Origin: an uncultured Collinsella sp.
GTDB lineage: Bacteria > Actinomycetota > Coriobacteriia > Coriobacteriales > Coriobacteriaceae
Direction: 5' to 3'
NCBI GenBank assembly: GCA_900555355.1
Contig: USKV01000107.1
Span: 1-5,736 of the forward strand
Length of the DNA stretch: 5,736 nt
A model generated the notes under the pieces. That model was not told the origin of the DNA and did not search any database. It saw only the letters and a program-made list of their open reading frames with translations. The translations under genes were made by a program, and so were the position numbers. Shown one piece after another: positions 1-5,736 of the stretch (its first letter is position 1; the number at the start of each line of letters is the position of its first letter).

Positions 1-339
1 CTCGCCGAGCGCCTTCATGTTGACGACGGTACGCAGGCTGCGGCCGATGAGGCGCTCGATCTCCATGGAGCGACCCTTGCGGTTGGCATGCTCGCGCTTG
101 CAGCGCTTGCCGGTCGATGCCGGCAGCATGGCGTACTCCGCCGTTACCCAACCGGCCTTGGCGCCCTTGCGCCAGCCCGGCACGCCCTCCTCAATTGTGG
201 CGGCGCACAGCACGCGCGTATCGCCAAACTCGGCCAGGCACGAACCATGGGCGTGCTTCATGACGCCGCGGGTAAGCTTGATGGGGCGCAGCTCATCGGC
301 GGCGCGGCCGTTGGCGCGATTGGCCTGCATATACTCCAT
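1..339 (-). CDS. rph: Ribonuclease PH, N-terminal part (cut by the left window edge)
   Basis: RNase PH is a phosphorolytic 3'-5' exoribonuclease that trims the 3' ends of tRNA precursors in the cytoplasm, using phosphate and releasing nucleoside diphosphates. Only the first 113 codons are present, about 45% of the usual 240-260 residues, and the frame is still open at base 1. Family motifs seen, in order: G-R-x-x-D-E-L-R-P (residues 11-19), H-x-x-G-S-x-L-x-E-F-G-D-T-x-V-L-C (29-45), E-E-G-V-P-x-W (50-56), G-W-V-T-A-E-Y-x-M-L-P (63-73) and [11 protein letters not shown] (93-103). The ATG at 339 is chosen because an AAAGGA element lies 7 bases upstream; the next ATG, at 330, has only a GGAG 4 bases away. 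The C-terminal part of the RNase PH fold lies outside the window, so integrity of the gene cannot be judged. It follows murI after 55 bases and is probably co-transcribed. Family identity is very secure. Confidence 0.95.
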   Translation of the reverse strand, partial: MEYMQANRANGRAADELRPIKLTRGVMKHAHGSCLAEFGDTRVLCAATIEEGVPGWRKGAKAGWVTAEYAMLPASTGKRCKREHANRKGRSMEIERLIGRSLRTVVNMKALGE

Positions 340-346
340 GGAAAAA

Positions 347-352
347 TCCTTT
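347..352 (-). promoter_or_regulatory. Ribosome binding site of rph
   Basis: AAAGGA on the minus strand, 7 bases before the ATG at 339. It favours this start over the in-frame ATG at 330. Confidence 0.7.
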
Positions 353-394
353 CGGCAAAAGGTGAACGTGAGCTTTTGGTCGGTGACCTTTTAT

Positions 395-1279
395 CTATTT
401 CAGCTCATCGATATCGATATGTTCGATGCTCTTGAGCGGCTGACCAAAGATAAAGCTGCCCGCCACCGCAAACTCGGCAATGTTATCGGCCGTCGTTGCA
501 AAACGATGCTGCGGCTCGGCTGCGTCGCCCGCCAGCTGCTCGCGGCGCGTGAGAATATCGGTCAGCTCACGCGTGGTCTCCTCGGCGGAGCTCACCACGC
601 GCACTCCGGGACCCAGTGCATGGCGAATAGGCCCCACGAGCAGCGGAAAATGCGTGCAGCCGAGCACCACGGTATCGATGCCGTGGTCGCGCAGCGGTTC
701 AACCGTGGCACCGACCAGCGCGCGTACGGCAGGCGTATCAAAGATGTCCTCGTTCTCGAGCCACTGCTCTTGCAGATGCGCACCCGAGGCGAGCTCGTGC
801 TCAACGACCTCGACAAAACTCGAGGCAGGGCAGCCGTATACGTCGACGCCGGCATCCAGGTCCTGAATGGCACGCGTGTAAGCACCTGAGCGAATGGTGA
901 GGTTGGTGGCGAGCACGCCCACCCGGCGCGTGCGGGTGCTGTTGATTGCCGCGCGTGCGCCCGGTGCGATCACACCGATGACGGGGACGTCGAGCACCTG
1001 CTGGGCCAAACGCAAGGCCGCAGCGGTCGCCGTATTGCAGGCGATGACCATGATCTTGACGTCGTGCTTCGACAGCCAGCGGCCCGCCTGCAGTGCAAAC
1101 GAGCGCACCTCGTCCTCGGTGCGGGTGCCGTAGGGGCAGCGCTTGGTGTCGCCAAAGTAGTAGACGGACTCGTGCGGCAACGCCGTTGCGATGGCGCGTG
1201 CAACCGTCAGACCGCCCAGACCAGAATCGAACACGCCAATCGGGCGCGTGTCGCCTGCCGGATTCTCGATATCGGACAT
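395..1279 (-). CDS. murI: Glutamate racemase
   Basis: Cofactor-independent racemase that interconverts L- and D-glutamate; D-glutamate is the second residue of the peptidoglycan stem peptide, added by MurD. The 294-residue product carries the family signatures: F-D-S-G-L-G-G (17-23, with the active-site D18 and S19), Y-F-G-D-T-x-x-x-P-Y-G (41-51), A-C-N-T-A-T (80-85) and L-G-C-T-H-F-P-L-L (206-214). C81 and C208 are the expected pair of catalytic cysteines, with H210 next to the second, so the enzyme should be active. The frame runs upstream to a GTG at 1333 that overlaps the preceding stop codon, but that GTG has no Shine-Dalgarno element, and the family conservation starts only after the ATG at 1279, which has GGTGAGG just upstream. 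The protein is slightly longer than typical (about 265-285 residues), partly because of extra sequence around residues 162-184. It lies 53 bases after the HAD phosphatase gene and 55 before rph; murI next to rph is a common bacterial arrangement. Confidence 0.95.
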   Translation of the reverse strand: MSDIENPAGDTRPIGVFDSGLGGLTVARAIATALPHESVYYFGDTKRCPYGTRTEDEVRSFALQAGRWLSKHDVKIMVIACNTATAAALRLAQQVLDVPVIGVIAPGARAAINSTRTRRVGVLATNLTIRSGAYTRAIQDLDAGVDVYGCPASSFVEVVEHELASGAHLQEQWLENEDIFDTPAVRALVGATVEPLRDHGIDTVVLGCTHFPLLVGPIRHALGPGVRVVSSAEETTRELTDILTRREQLAGDAAEPQHRFATTADNIAEFAVAGSFIFGQPLKSIEHIDIDELK

Positions 1280-1281
1280 TA

Positions 1282-1288
1282 CCTCACC
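1282..1288 (-). promoter_or_regulatory. Ribosome binding site of murI
   Basis: GGTGAGG on the minus strand, ending 2 bases before the ATG at 1279. Its GGTGA part matches the 3' half of the consensus AGGAGGTGA, so the spacing is effectively normal. It decides against the upstream GTG at 1333, which would add 18 residues with no family resemblance. Confidence 0.6.
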
Positions 1289-1332
1289 AGATTCTCTCTC
1301 GAAAAGATATGGCTCAGCGCGATAGGACCGCA

Positions 1333-2244
1333 CTACGAACGGGCCGCGACGAGCAGCTCTGCCGTTGCCGCCCAGCCATCGACAATCTTGCCGCGCGTGA
1401 CGTAGGCGTTATCGCAAACATCCAGGAACTCGGGCGCGCCGGCGCTGGTCAAACCGTTCTCGACCAGGCAGAACGTGCCCACGTGGTCAGCCATGTAGAA
1501 GTCGGACTCGGAATCGCCGAGCGCCAGCGTCTCCTCGCGCTCGATACCCAGGTGCTCACAGAAACGTGCGATGGCAACGCCCTTGTTGAGGCCGGCGGGA
1601 TTGATGTTAAACGCGCGGCCATCCTCGACGCGTTCGAGCTCGAGCGTCGTCGGTTTGGACAGATGGGTCAGATGGCCGTTGCAGGCCCAGACCAGGCCGC
1701 AGCCGGCCTCATCAAGAATGGCCTGGACCTCGTCGTCGGGCACATCGCCGCGCATGCCGACGGTGACCTCGCGGTACTTGTAGCCAGTCGACATGTCGTT
1801 GTGGTACTCAATCTTATGCGGCCAGCGGGCGAGAATCTTCTCGCACACGCCGGTCTGCTCGATCACCTGATGCGGCGTGAGGCCGCAGGCGGGGTCGTAG
1901 GGCATATCGCCGGTCAGATACTCCCAATCGTTGGCCTTGAGGTCGTACATGACCAGGCCACCCATCTCGCCGATGTAGGAGTTGAGGCCGAGCACGCGCG
2001 CATCCTCGTGGATCATGGTGCGGTTGCGGCCCGAGGTGGGAACCACCTGGATGCCGGCGCGGGCAAGTGCCACGACAGCCTCGACGAGCTTGGTCGAGGG
2101 GTTGCCGTCGTTGTCGCGCAGCACGCACGAGCCGGGCGCGAGCATGGTGGCGTCCAGGTCGGTAAAGACGTACTTAACCTTGGCAAGACGCTCGCGCATC
2201 TCGCCCGAAAGCCCAGCGACGGTCGGCAGGGTATTGTGGGACAT
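1333..2244 (-). CDS. HAD-superfamily hydrolase, Cof/sugar-phosphatase-like (class IIB), substrate unknown
   Basis: A 303-residue cytoplasmic phosphatase of the haloacid dehalogenase superfamily; the substrate cannot be read from the sequence. All four HAD motifs are visible: motif I F-T-D-L-D-A-T-M-L (27-35, nucleophile D29 and acid/base D31), motif II P-T-S-G-R-N (69-74), motif III lysine K221 in L-N-K-G-V-A-I, and motif IV G-D-S-x-S-D (243-248). The roughly 145 residues between motifs II and III fit a C2-type cap, as in the Cof, sucrose-phosphatase and mannosyl-phosphoglycerate phosphatase group (family inference). N-K-G-x-A-I before a G-D-S-x-x-D motif is typical of that group. Motif I has alanine where D-x-D-G-T is usual. 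The ATG at 2244 is preferred over the in-frame GTG at 2250 because GGAG lies 5 bases before the ATG, while nothing suitable precedes the GTG. The gene sits between murE and murI, 111 bases after the former, and is probably in their operon. No membrane segment or signal peptide is seen. Family confidence is high; specific function is unassigned. Confidence 0.9.
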   Translation of the reverse strand: MSHNTLPTVAGLSGEMRERLAKVKYVFTDLDATMLAPGSCVLRDNDGNPSTKLVEAVVALARAGIQVVPTSGRNRTMIHEDARVLGLNSYIGEMGGLVMYDLKANDWEYLTGDMPYDPACGLTPHQVIEQTGVCEKILARWPHKIEYHNDMSTGYKYREVTVGMRGDVPDDEVQAILDEAGCGLVWACNGHLTHLSKPTTLELERVEDGRAFNINPAGLNKGVAIARFCEHLGIEREETLALGDSESDFYMADHVGTFCLVENGLTSAGAPEFLDVCDNAYVTRGKIVDGWAATAELLVAARS

Positions 2245-2249
2245 GGTCA

Positions 2250-2253
2250 CTCC
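2250..2253 (-). promoter_or_regulatory. Ribosome binding site of the HAD phosphatase gene
   Basis: GGAG on the minus strand, 5 bases before the ATG at 2244. It overlaps the alternative GTG start at 2250 and so argues for the ATG. Confidence 0.65.
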
Positions 2254-2284
2254 ATTACGTAGAAGGGGCTTCTGGTCTTAGGCG

Positions 2285-2311
2285 GCGCGCCTCGCTTGAG
2301 GGGAAACGCGC
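2285..2311 (-). other. Possible mRNA stem-loop in the murE-HAD gap
   Basis: On the minus strand GCGCG (2311-2307) can pair with CGCGC (2289-2285), and inside it CCTC (2301-2298) pairs with GAGG (2293-2290) around an AAGC loop, leaving a 5-base bulge on one side. There is no T-run after it, so it does not look like an intrinsic terminator. In such GC-rich DNA a chance hairpin is possible. Confidence 0.3.
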
Positions 2312-2318
2312 TTGCAAC

Positions 2319-2341
2319 GGCAGCGCGCTCAGGACGCCGCC
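2319..2341 (-). other. Possible second mRNA stem-loop in the murE-HAD gap
   Basis: On the minus strand GGCGGCG (2341-2335) can pair with CGCTGCC (2325-2319) over seven pairs, one of them G-U, around a 9-base loop. It starts 14 bases after the last base of the murE stop codon. No T-run follows. It could be an RNA-processing or mRNA-stability element, or chance. Confidence 0.25.
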
Positions 2342-2355
2342 CTCATCGCAGTTCA

Positions 2356-3918
2356 TTAGTCAAACTGGGTAACATCGATTAAACGGTTGGCAAGCGAAAG
2401 ATCGCTCTCGATGGGCACGAACTCATCGCCCACGTGCATGAGCTCCTCGTCGCCCTTTGCCAACAGCAAGACGATGGTGGGCGCATCGGGGCTGACGTAT
2501 TCCTCACGCGCCGCCTTGAACGCCTCGTGCACAGCAGCCTCGCGATCGAGGATGATCTTGTTTGGGGTATCGTCGGGAACATGCTCGGCAAGCTCGCGAC
2601 AGACCTTCATCGGGTCCTCGTGAGCCGGATCCTCGTTGGTAAAGATCAGCAGATCAGAATATGGTGCGGCCTCGCGCGGAAGCTGCTCACGGCGCTCCTG
2701 TGCCTTGCCTCCAGCGGCACCAAACAGCGCAATGACCGGGTTGGCGGGAAACGCGCGCTTGACCGACGAAAAGAGCGAGCGGAACGAAAGTTGGTTGTGA
2801 GCGTAGTCAACAACGCAAACCACGCGGCCATCCTTCGACTCCACGACCTCCATGCGGCCCGGCACACGCAGCTTGGAGAGGCCCTTCTTGATGGCATCGA
2901 TACCGATACCAATCTCGCGCGCGGCGGCGATAGCGACCAGCGCGTTTTCCACGTTAAAGTCTCCCGCGATACCCAGCAGGACCTTCTCCCCCTCCTCGGG
3001 CTCGTCGGCGCTCATGCCATGCAGGTTAAACTCGATGTTGAAGCCGACCATGCGGACATCGCTTGCCCACAGGCTCGCCTCGGGATGCTCGACGCCAACG
3101 GTCACCAAGCGCTCGGCCGTCGACGCGGCCTCCAGCACGCGTTCGACTTCATCGGTGCCCAGATTCACTACGGCGGTCTTAGCCTGATCAAAGATCCTGA
3201 GCTTGCTCTTAAAATAATCCTCGAAGGTCGGGTGCTCGATCGGCGAGATGTGGTCACGCCCGATGTTGAGGAAGCACGCTACGTCAAACGGCAGGTTCTC
3301 GACGCGCTGGTACTTGAGCGCCTGGCTTGAGACCTCCATGACCATGGACTGGCGACCAGACGCGCGACAGTTGGCGATATGGCGCCAGACCTCGGGGGCC
3401 TCGGGCGTGGTGTTGGTGCTCTCGTAGCACTCGATACCATCGTCGGTGTTCACCGAGCCGATCATGCCGCAGGACTCGCCCGCCGCCTTGATGATGGACT
3501 GGAGCATAAAAGCGGCCGTGGTCTTTCCCTTGGTACCGGTGATGCCCACGATCTTGACGTCATGGTCGGGACGGTCGTAGACCTCGGGCGGCAACAGCGC
3601 CATCGCCGTGCGTACGCTATCAACAACCAACATTGCAGCACCGCTCTCCTGCGCCAGCGGCTCCAGAGACTCGACCAGCGACTCTTCGCACACAAATGCG
3701 ACGGCGCCCGCATCGAGCGCCATGCTCAAAAACGCGGGCTTAAAGGCAGCGCCCTTGCAAAAGAACACGTCACCCGCCGAAACCGCGCGCGAATCAAACG
3801 AACAGCCGGTCACGGCGCGCTCGTCAACCTGCTCCGAAGCACGCAGCTCGCCGCACACATCGAGCAGCTTGGCAAGCGTATCGACCGTGGTCACGGTCGC
3901 GGAATCCGAATGGTGCAT
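2356..3918 (-). CDS. murE: UDP-MurNAc-tripeptide synthetase, MurE type (third-residue ligase)
   Basis: ATP-dependent cytoplasmic ligase that adds the third, diamino residue to UDP-MurNAc-L-Ala-D-Glu. The 520-residue protein has the three-domain Mur ligase layout. The UDP-binding domain (about 1-120) has D-S-R at 42-44. The ATPase domain (about 121-345) has the P-loop G-I-T-G-T-K-G-K-T-T (125-134), N-T-T-P (169-172), E-V-S-S-Q-A-L (195-201), N-I-G-R-D-H (218-223) and K239, which fits the carbamylated lysine in Y-x-x-x-K. The C-terminal domain (346-520) has D-Y-A-H-N (371-375). Two sites deviate: S-S-Q-A-L replaces the common S-S-H-A-L, and the substrate loop reads T-N-E-D-P-A-H-E-D-P (427-436) where mDAP enzymes have D-N-P-R. 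E491 in A-K-G-D-E corresponds to the glutamate of the G-K-G-H-E motif. The diamino acid is thus probably not mDAP; lysine or ornithine are candidates. The ATG at 3918 follows AAAGGTGA. It is probably the first gene of the operon. Family secure; substrate uncertain. Confidence 0.92.
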   Translation of the reverse strand: MHHSDSATVTTVDTLAKLLDVCGELRASEQVDERAVTGCSFDSRAVSAGDVFFCKGAAFKPAFLSMALDAGAVAFVCEESLVESLEPLAQESGAAMLVVDSVRTAMALLPPEVYDRPDHDVKIVGITGTKGKTTAAFMLQSIIKAAGESCGMIGSVNTDDGIECYESTNTTPEAPEVWRHIANCRASGRQSMVMEVSSQALKYQRVENLPFDVACFLNIGRDHISPIEHPTFEDYFKSKLRIFDQAKTAVVNLGTDEVERVLEAASTAERLVTVGVEHPEASLWASDVRMVGFNIEFNLHGMSADEPEEGEKVLLGIAGDFNVENALVAIAAAREIGIGIDAIKKGLSKLRVPGRMEVVESKDGRVVCVVDYAHNQLSFRSLFSSVKRAFPANPVIALFGAAGGKAQERREQLPREAAPYSDLLIFTNEDPAHEDPMKVCRELAEHVPDDTPNKIILDREAAVHEAFKAAREEYVSPDAPTIVLLLAKGDEELMHVGDEFVPIESDLSLANRLIDVTQFD

Positions 3919-3921
3919 CTT

Positions 3922-3929
3922 TCACCTTT
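3922..3929 (-). promoter_or_regulatory. Ribosome binding site of murE
   Basis: AAAGGTGA on the minus strand, 3 bases before the ATG at 3918 (6 bases counted from the AAGG core). It supports this start. Confidence 0.65.
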
Positions 3930-3956
3930 CTCAGCCATTTGGCAGGGACGGTTTTC

Positions 3957-3984
3957 ATAGTAACTGAAACGTGCTCGCGCAAAA
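3957..3984 (-). promoter_or_regulatory. Weak candidate promoter for the murE operon
   Basis: A promoter is expected between the asnB terminator and murE. The best I can see is TACTAT (3962-3957) as a -10 box, four of six matches to TATAAT, with TTTTGC (3984-3979) as a poor -35 box 16 bases upstream, overlapping the terminator T-run. The -10 box is about 38 bases before the murE ATG, a reasonable distance. This is a guess from position as much as from sequence. Confidence 0.22.
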
Positions 3985-4005
3985 ACGGCTCCCGGAGGAG
4001 CCGTT
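3981..4005 (-). terminator. Intrinsic (Rho-independent) terminator after asnB
   Basis: On the minus strand a perfect 9-base-pair stem, AACGGCTCC (4005-3997) with GGAGCCGTT (3992-3984), closes a TCCG tetraloop and runs into five consecutive T residues (3985-3981, two of them in the stem). It begins 25 bases after the asnB stop codon. It should end asnB transcription and separate it from the murE operon. Confidence 0.88.
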
Positions 4006-4030
4006 ACGCACAGGCATTCGTAAGCCGAGA

Positions 4031-5736
4031 CTAGGCAGCCTTAACAGAAGGCTGGCCCTCGTCGATAAAGAAACGCTTGTACCACACCAGGAACACGAGC
4101 GGCGTATAGATCTTGCGCTGGAAATTGCCCTTGCCCGCAAAGTGCAGATCGAGCAGGTGCATGAGCTCGTCGGTATTGAAGAACTCGCTTGCCCACGGCG
4201 CGGTGAAGTACTCCTTGACGTAGTCGTACCACTTTTGCTCGCGCAGCCAGTAGACGATCGGTACTGGGAAGCCCACCTTGGGACGGGTGGCCCACTCATC
4301 GGGCAGCGACTTGTTGGCGGCGTGGCGAAGCACTTGCTTGTTGCCGTTCTCGTTGATGCGGTAGCGGTCGGGAATGTGCTCGGCGAACTCCATGACCTTG
4401 CGATCCAGGAAGGGCACGCGCAGCTCCAGCGAGTGCGCCATGCACATCTTGTCGGCCTTGAGCAGAATGTCGCCCGGGAGCCACATGTTCATGTCCAGGT
4501 ACTGCTTCTTGACCAGCTCGGGCTGGCCCTTCACGCGCGCATAGATGGGAGCGGCAAGCTCGAAGGCGCCATCGCCGGTGTTGTACTCGGGCTTGAGCAC
4601 GCCGTCGACCTCGCGCTCCGGCCATACCAGAGCCTGTCCCAGGAACGACTTCTCGGGGATCTCGGCACCCTTGACCAGAAAGTTATGTCCCTTGAAGTAC
4701 GGCATATGCAGCGCCAGGTTACCGAGCGCGCGACGGATGGGCAGCGGCACCATCTTTTTGTACTTGCGCACCGGAACCGTGTCCTCGTAGTAGGCGTAGC
4801 CGCCAAAGAGCTCGTCGGCGCCTTCGCCCGAAAGCACAACGGTGACGTCCTTGCGCGCCATCTCGGCCAAGAACCACAGCGGCACAGACGACAGGTTGGA
4901 CTGCGGCTCGTCCATGTGATACTGGATGTCCTCGAGCGCACCAAAGAACTCGTCGGCGGTAATCATCTTGCGAACGTTTTCGACGCCGAGCTTGTCGGAA
5001 AGTTCCTTGGCGTAGTTAGTCTCGTTGAAATTCTTGTAATCGAAGCCCACCGAGAAGGTCTTGTCGGGCATGAGACAAGCGGCAATATAGCTGGAGTCGA
5101 CGCCACCGGAGAGGAACGACGCGACCTTGACGTCGGCGATGCGATGGGCCTCGACGCTCTCGTGCACAACCTCATCCAGCTCGTCGACGTACTCCTCGAA
5201 CGGCTTCTCGACGGCGGAGTAATCGCAATCCCAATAGCGCTCGATGTTCATCTTGCCGGTCGGGATGTCTACGGTAAAGTAATGCGCCGGCGGCAGCTTG
5301 TAGACGCCCTCGAAGAAGGTCTCCTCGGTTGCCGAATACTGCAGCGTCATGTACGGACGCAGGGCCTTTTTGTTGACCGCCTTGTGGAAGTGCGGATAGT
5401 CCAGGAAGCTCTTGATCTCAGAGCCAAAGAGCACACCCGGCGCGCCGTCGCCCGCATCGGCCATGGGATAGTAGTAGAGCGGCTTGATGCCAAAGATATC
5501 GCGGGCGCCAAAGAGCTTGTTCTTCTTCTTGTCCCAGATGACGAAGGCGTACATACCGCGCAAGCGATTGAGTACGGCCTCGCCCCACTCTTCGTAGCCG
5601 TGCAGGAGGCTCTCGGTGTCGGCGCCGCAGTGGAACTTATAGCCCTTGGCCTCGAGCTCGGAACGGAGCTCCTGGAAGTTGTAGATCTCGCCGTTGAAGA
5701 CGATGACGACGCTGCCGTCCTCATTGGCCATGGGCT
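4031..5736 (-). CDS. asnB: Asparagine synthetase (glutamine-hydrolysing), N terminus cut by the right window edge
   Basis: Two-domain cytoplasmic enzyme that hydrolyses glutamine in a class II amidotransferase domain and passes ammonia to a synthetase domain, where aspartate is activated with ATP to give asparagine. The frame is open to the edge; the ATG at 5731 is internal, because proline-methionine-x-N-E-D-G belongs inside the amidotransferase domain. Roughly 50-70 residues are missing, including the catalytic N-terminal cysteine, so glutaminase competence cannot be judged. Counting from that methionine: F-N-G-E-I-Y-N (12-18), D-T-E-x-L-L-x-x-Y (38-46), R-D-x-F-G-I-K-P-L-Y-Y (77-87), then the synthetase PP-loop S-G-G-V-D-S-S (208-214), L-S-G-E-G-A-D-E-L-F-G-G-Y (300-312), K-A-D-K-x-x-M-A-x-S-L-E-L-R-V-P-F-L-D (425-443) and R-P-K-V-G-F-P-V-P (483-491). 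The synthetase domain looks intact. A strong terminator follows, so it is a separate unit from murE. Related enzymes that amidate peptidoglycan share this architecture, so the acceptor substrate is likely but not certain. Confidence 0.93.
   Translation of the reverse strand, partial: PMANEDGSVVIVFNGEIYNFQELRSELEAKGYKFHCGADTESLLHGYEEWGEAVLNRLRGMYAFVIWDKKKNKLFGARDIFGIKPLYYYPMADAGDGAPGVLFGSEIKSFLDYPHFHKAVNKKALRPYMTLQYSATEETFFEGVYKLPPAHYFTVDIPTGKMNIERYWDCDYSAVEKPFEEYVDELDEVVHESVEAHRIADVKVASFLSGGVDSSYIAACLMPDKTFSVGFDYKNFNETNYAKELSDKLGVENVRKMITADEFFGALEDIQYHMDEPQSNLSSVPLWFLAEMARKDVTVVLSGEGADELFGGYAYYEDTVPVRKYKKMVPLPIRRALGNLALHMPYFKGHNFLVKGAEIPEKSFLGQALVWPEREVDGVLKPEYNTGDGAFELAAPIYARVKGQPELVKKQYLDMNMWLPGDILLKADKMCMAHSLELRVPFLDRKVMEFAEHIPDRYRINENGNKQVLRHAANKSLPDEWATRPKVGFPVPIVYWLREQKWYDYVKEYFTAPWASEFFNTDELMHLLDLHFAGKGNFQRKIYTPLVFLVWYKRFFIDEGQPSVKAA

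Noticed and set aside
374..392. Small hairpin GGTC-ggt-GACC followed by Ts on the plus strand, between rph and murI
   Set aside because: The stem is only 4 base pairs and the T-run is on the strand that carries no gene; on the coding strand it is followed by As, so it cannot be a terminator there.
409..420. Short ATCGAT / ATCGATAT repeat
   Set aside because: It encodes the H-I-D-I-D end of MurI; repeated isoleucine-aspartate codons explain it.
17..889. 290-codon open frame on the plus strand opposite rph and murI
   Set aside because: It overlaps two well-supported minus-strand genes, spans the gap between them, and its Arg/Ser/Ala-rich translation resembles no family I know.
1280..1333. N-terminal extension of MurI from the GTG at 1333, overlapping the HAD stop codon
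   Set aside because: No Shine-Dalgarno element precedes the GTG, the added residues do not resemble the family, and the ATG at 1279 has a good ribosome binding site.
1093..2262. 389-codon open frame on the plus strand opposite the HAD phosphatase gene
   Set aside because: It is fully antisense to a gene with all four HAD motifs, its translation shows no recognisable domain and is rich in Ala, Arg, His and Val, and long antisense frames are expected in GC-rich DNA.
2284..2291. GGCGCGCC palindrome
   Set aside because: An 8-base palindrome in GC-rich spacer DNA; no second copy or operator-like context was seen.
2434..3330. 298-codon open frame on the plus strand opposite murE
   Set aside because: It is an antisense shadow of the conserved MurE coding sequence and has no motif of its own.
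5729..5731. ATG at 5731 as the start of the asparagine synthetase
   Set aside because: The frame continues upstream to the window edge, and the sequence around it is internal to the class II amidotransferase domain, whose catalytic cysteine must lie further upstream.

Overview
The window looks like ordinary chromosomal DNA from a GC-rich bacterium. I infer a gut actinobacterium of the class Coriobacteriia, perhaps near Collinsella. The basis is the GC-rich codon use, the actinobacterial style of the proteins and a divergent MurE without the usual meso-diaminopimelate signature. The lineage call rests on general resemblance, not on a marker gene, so treat it as moderate. I see no mobile element, prophage, CRISPR array, tRNA or rRNA.

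All five genes lie on the minus strand, so transcription runs from high to low coordinates. In that order they are: (1) a glutamine-hydrolysing asparagine synthetase (asnB type), cut at its N terminus by the right edge of the window; (2) a strong intrinsic terminator just after it; (3) a MurE-type UDP-MurNAc-peptide ligase; (4) a HAD-superfamily phosphatase of unknown substrate; (5) glutamate racemase (murI); (6) the first 113 codons of RNase PH (rph), which runs off the left edge.

The terminator separates asnB from the other four genes. The murE, HAD, murI and rph genes have gaps of 111, 53 and 55 bases, each start has a plausible ribosome binding site, and no convincing terminator lies between them, so they probably form one operon. 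MurI makes D-glutamate, the second residue of the peptidoglycan stem peptide. MurE adds the third residue. The operon therefore joins two cytoplasmic steps of cell-wall precursor synthesis to an RNA-processing enzyme and an unassigned phosphatase.

I found no new multi-gene system. The points most worth a second look are the MurE substrate-specificity loop, which reads E-D-P-A where mDAP-adding enzymes have D-N-P-R; the unassigned HAD phosphatase between murE and murI; an extra segment in MurI; and the possibility that the asparagine-synthetase-like protein acts on the cell wall. Several long open frames on the plus strand are antisense shadows of these genes and are not annotated.
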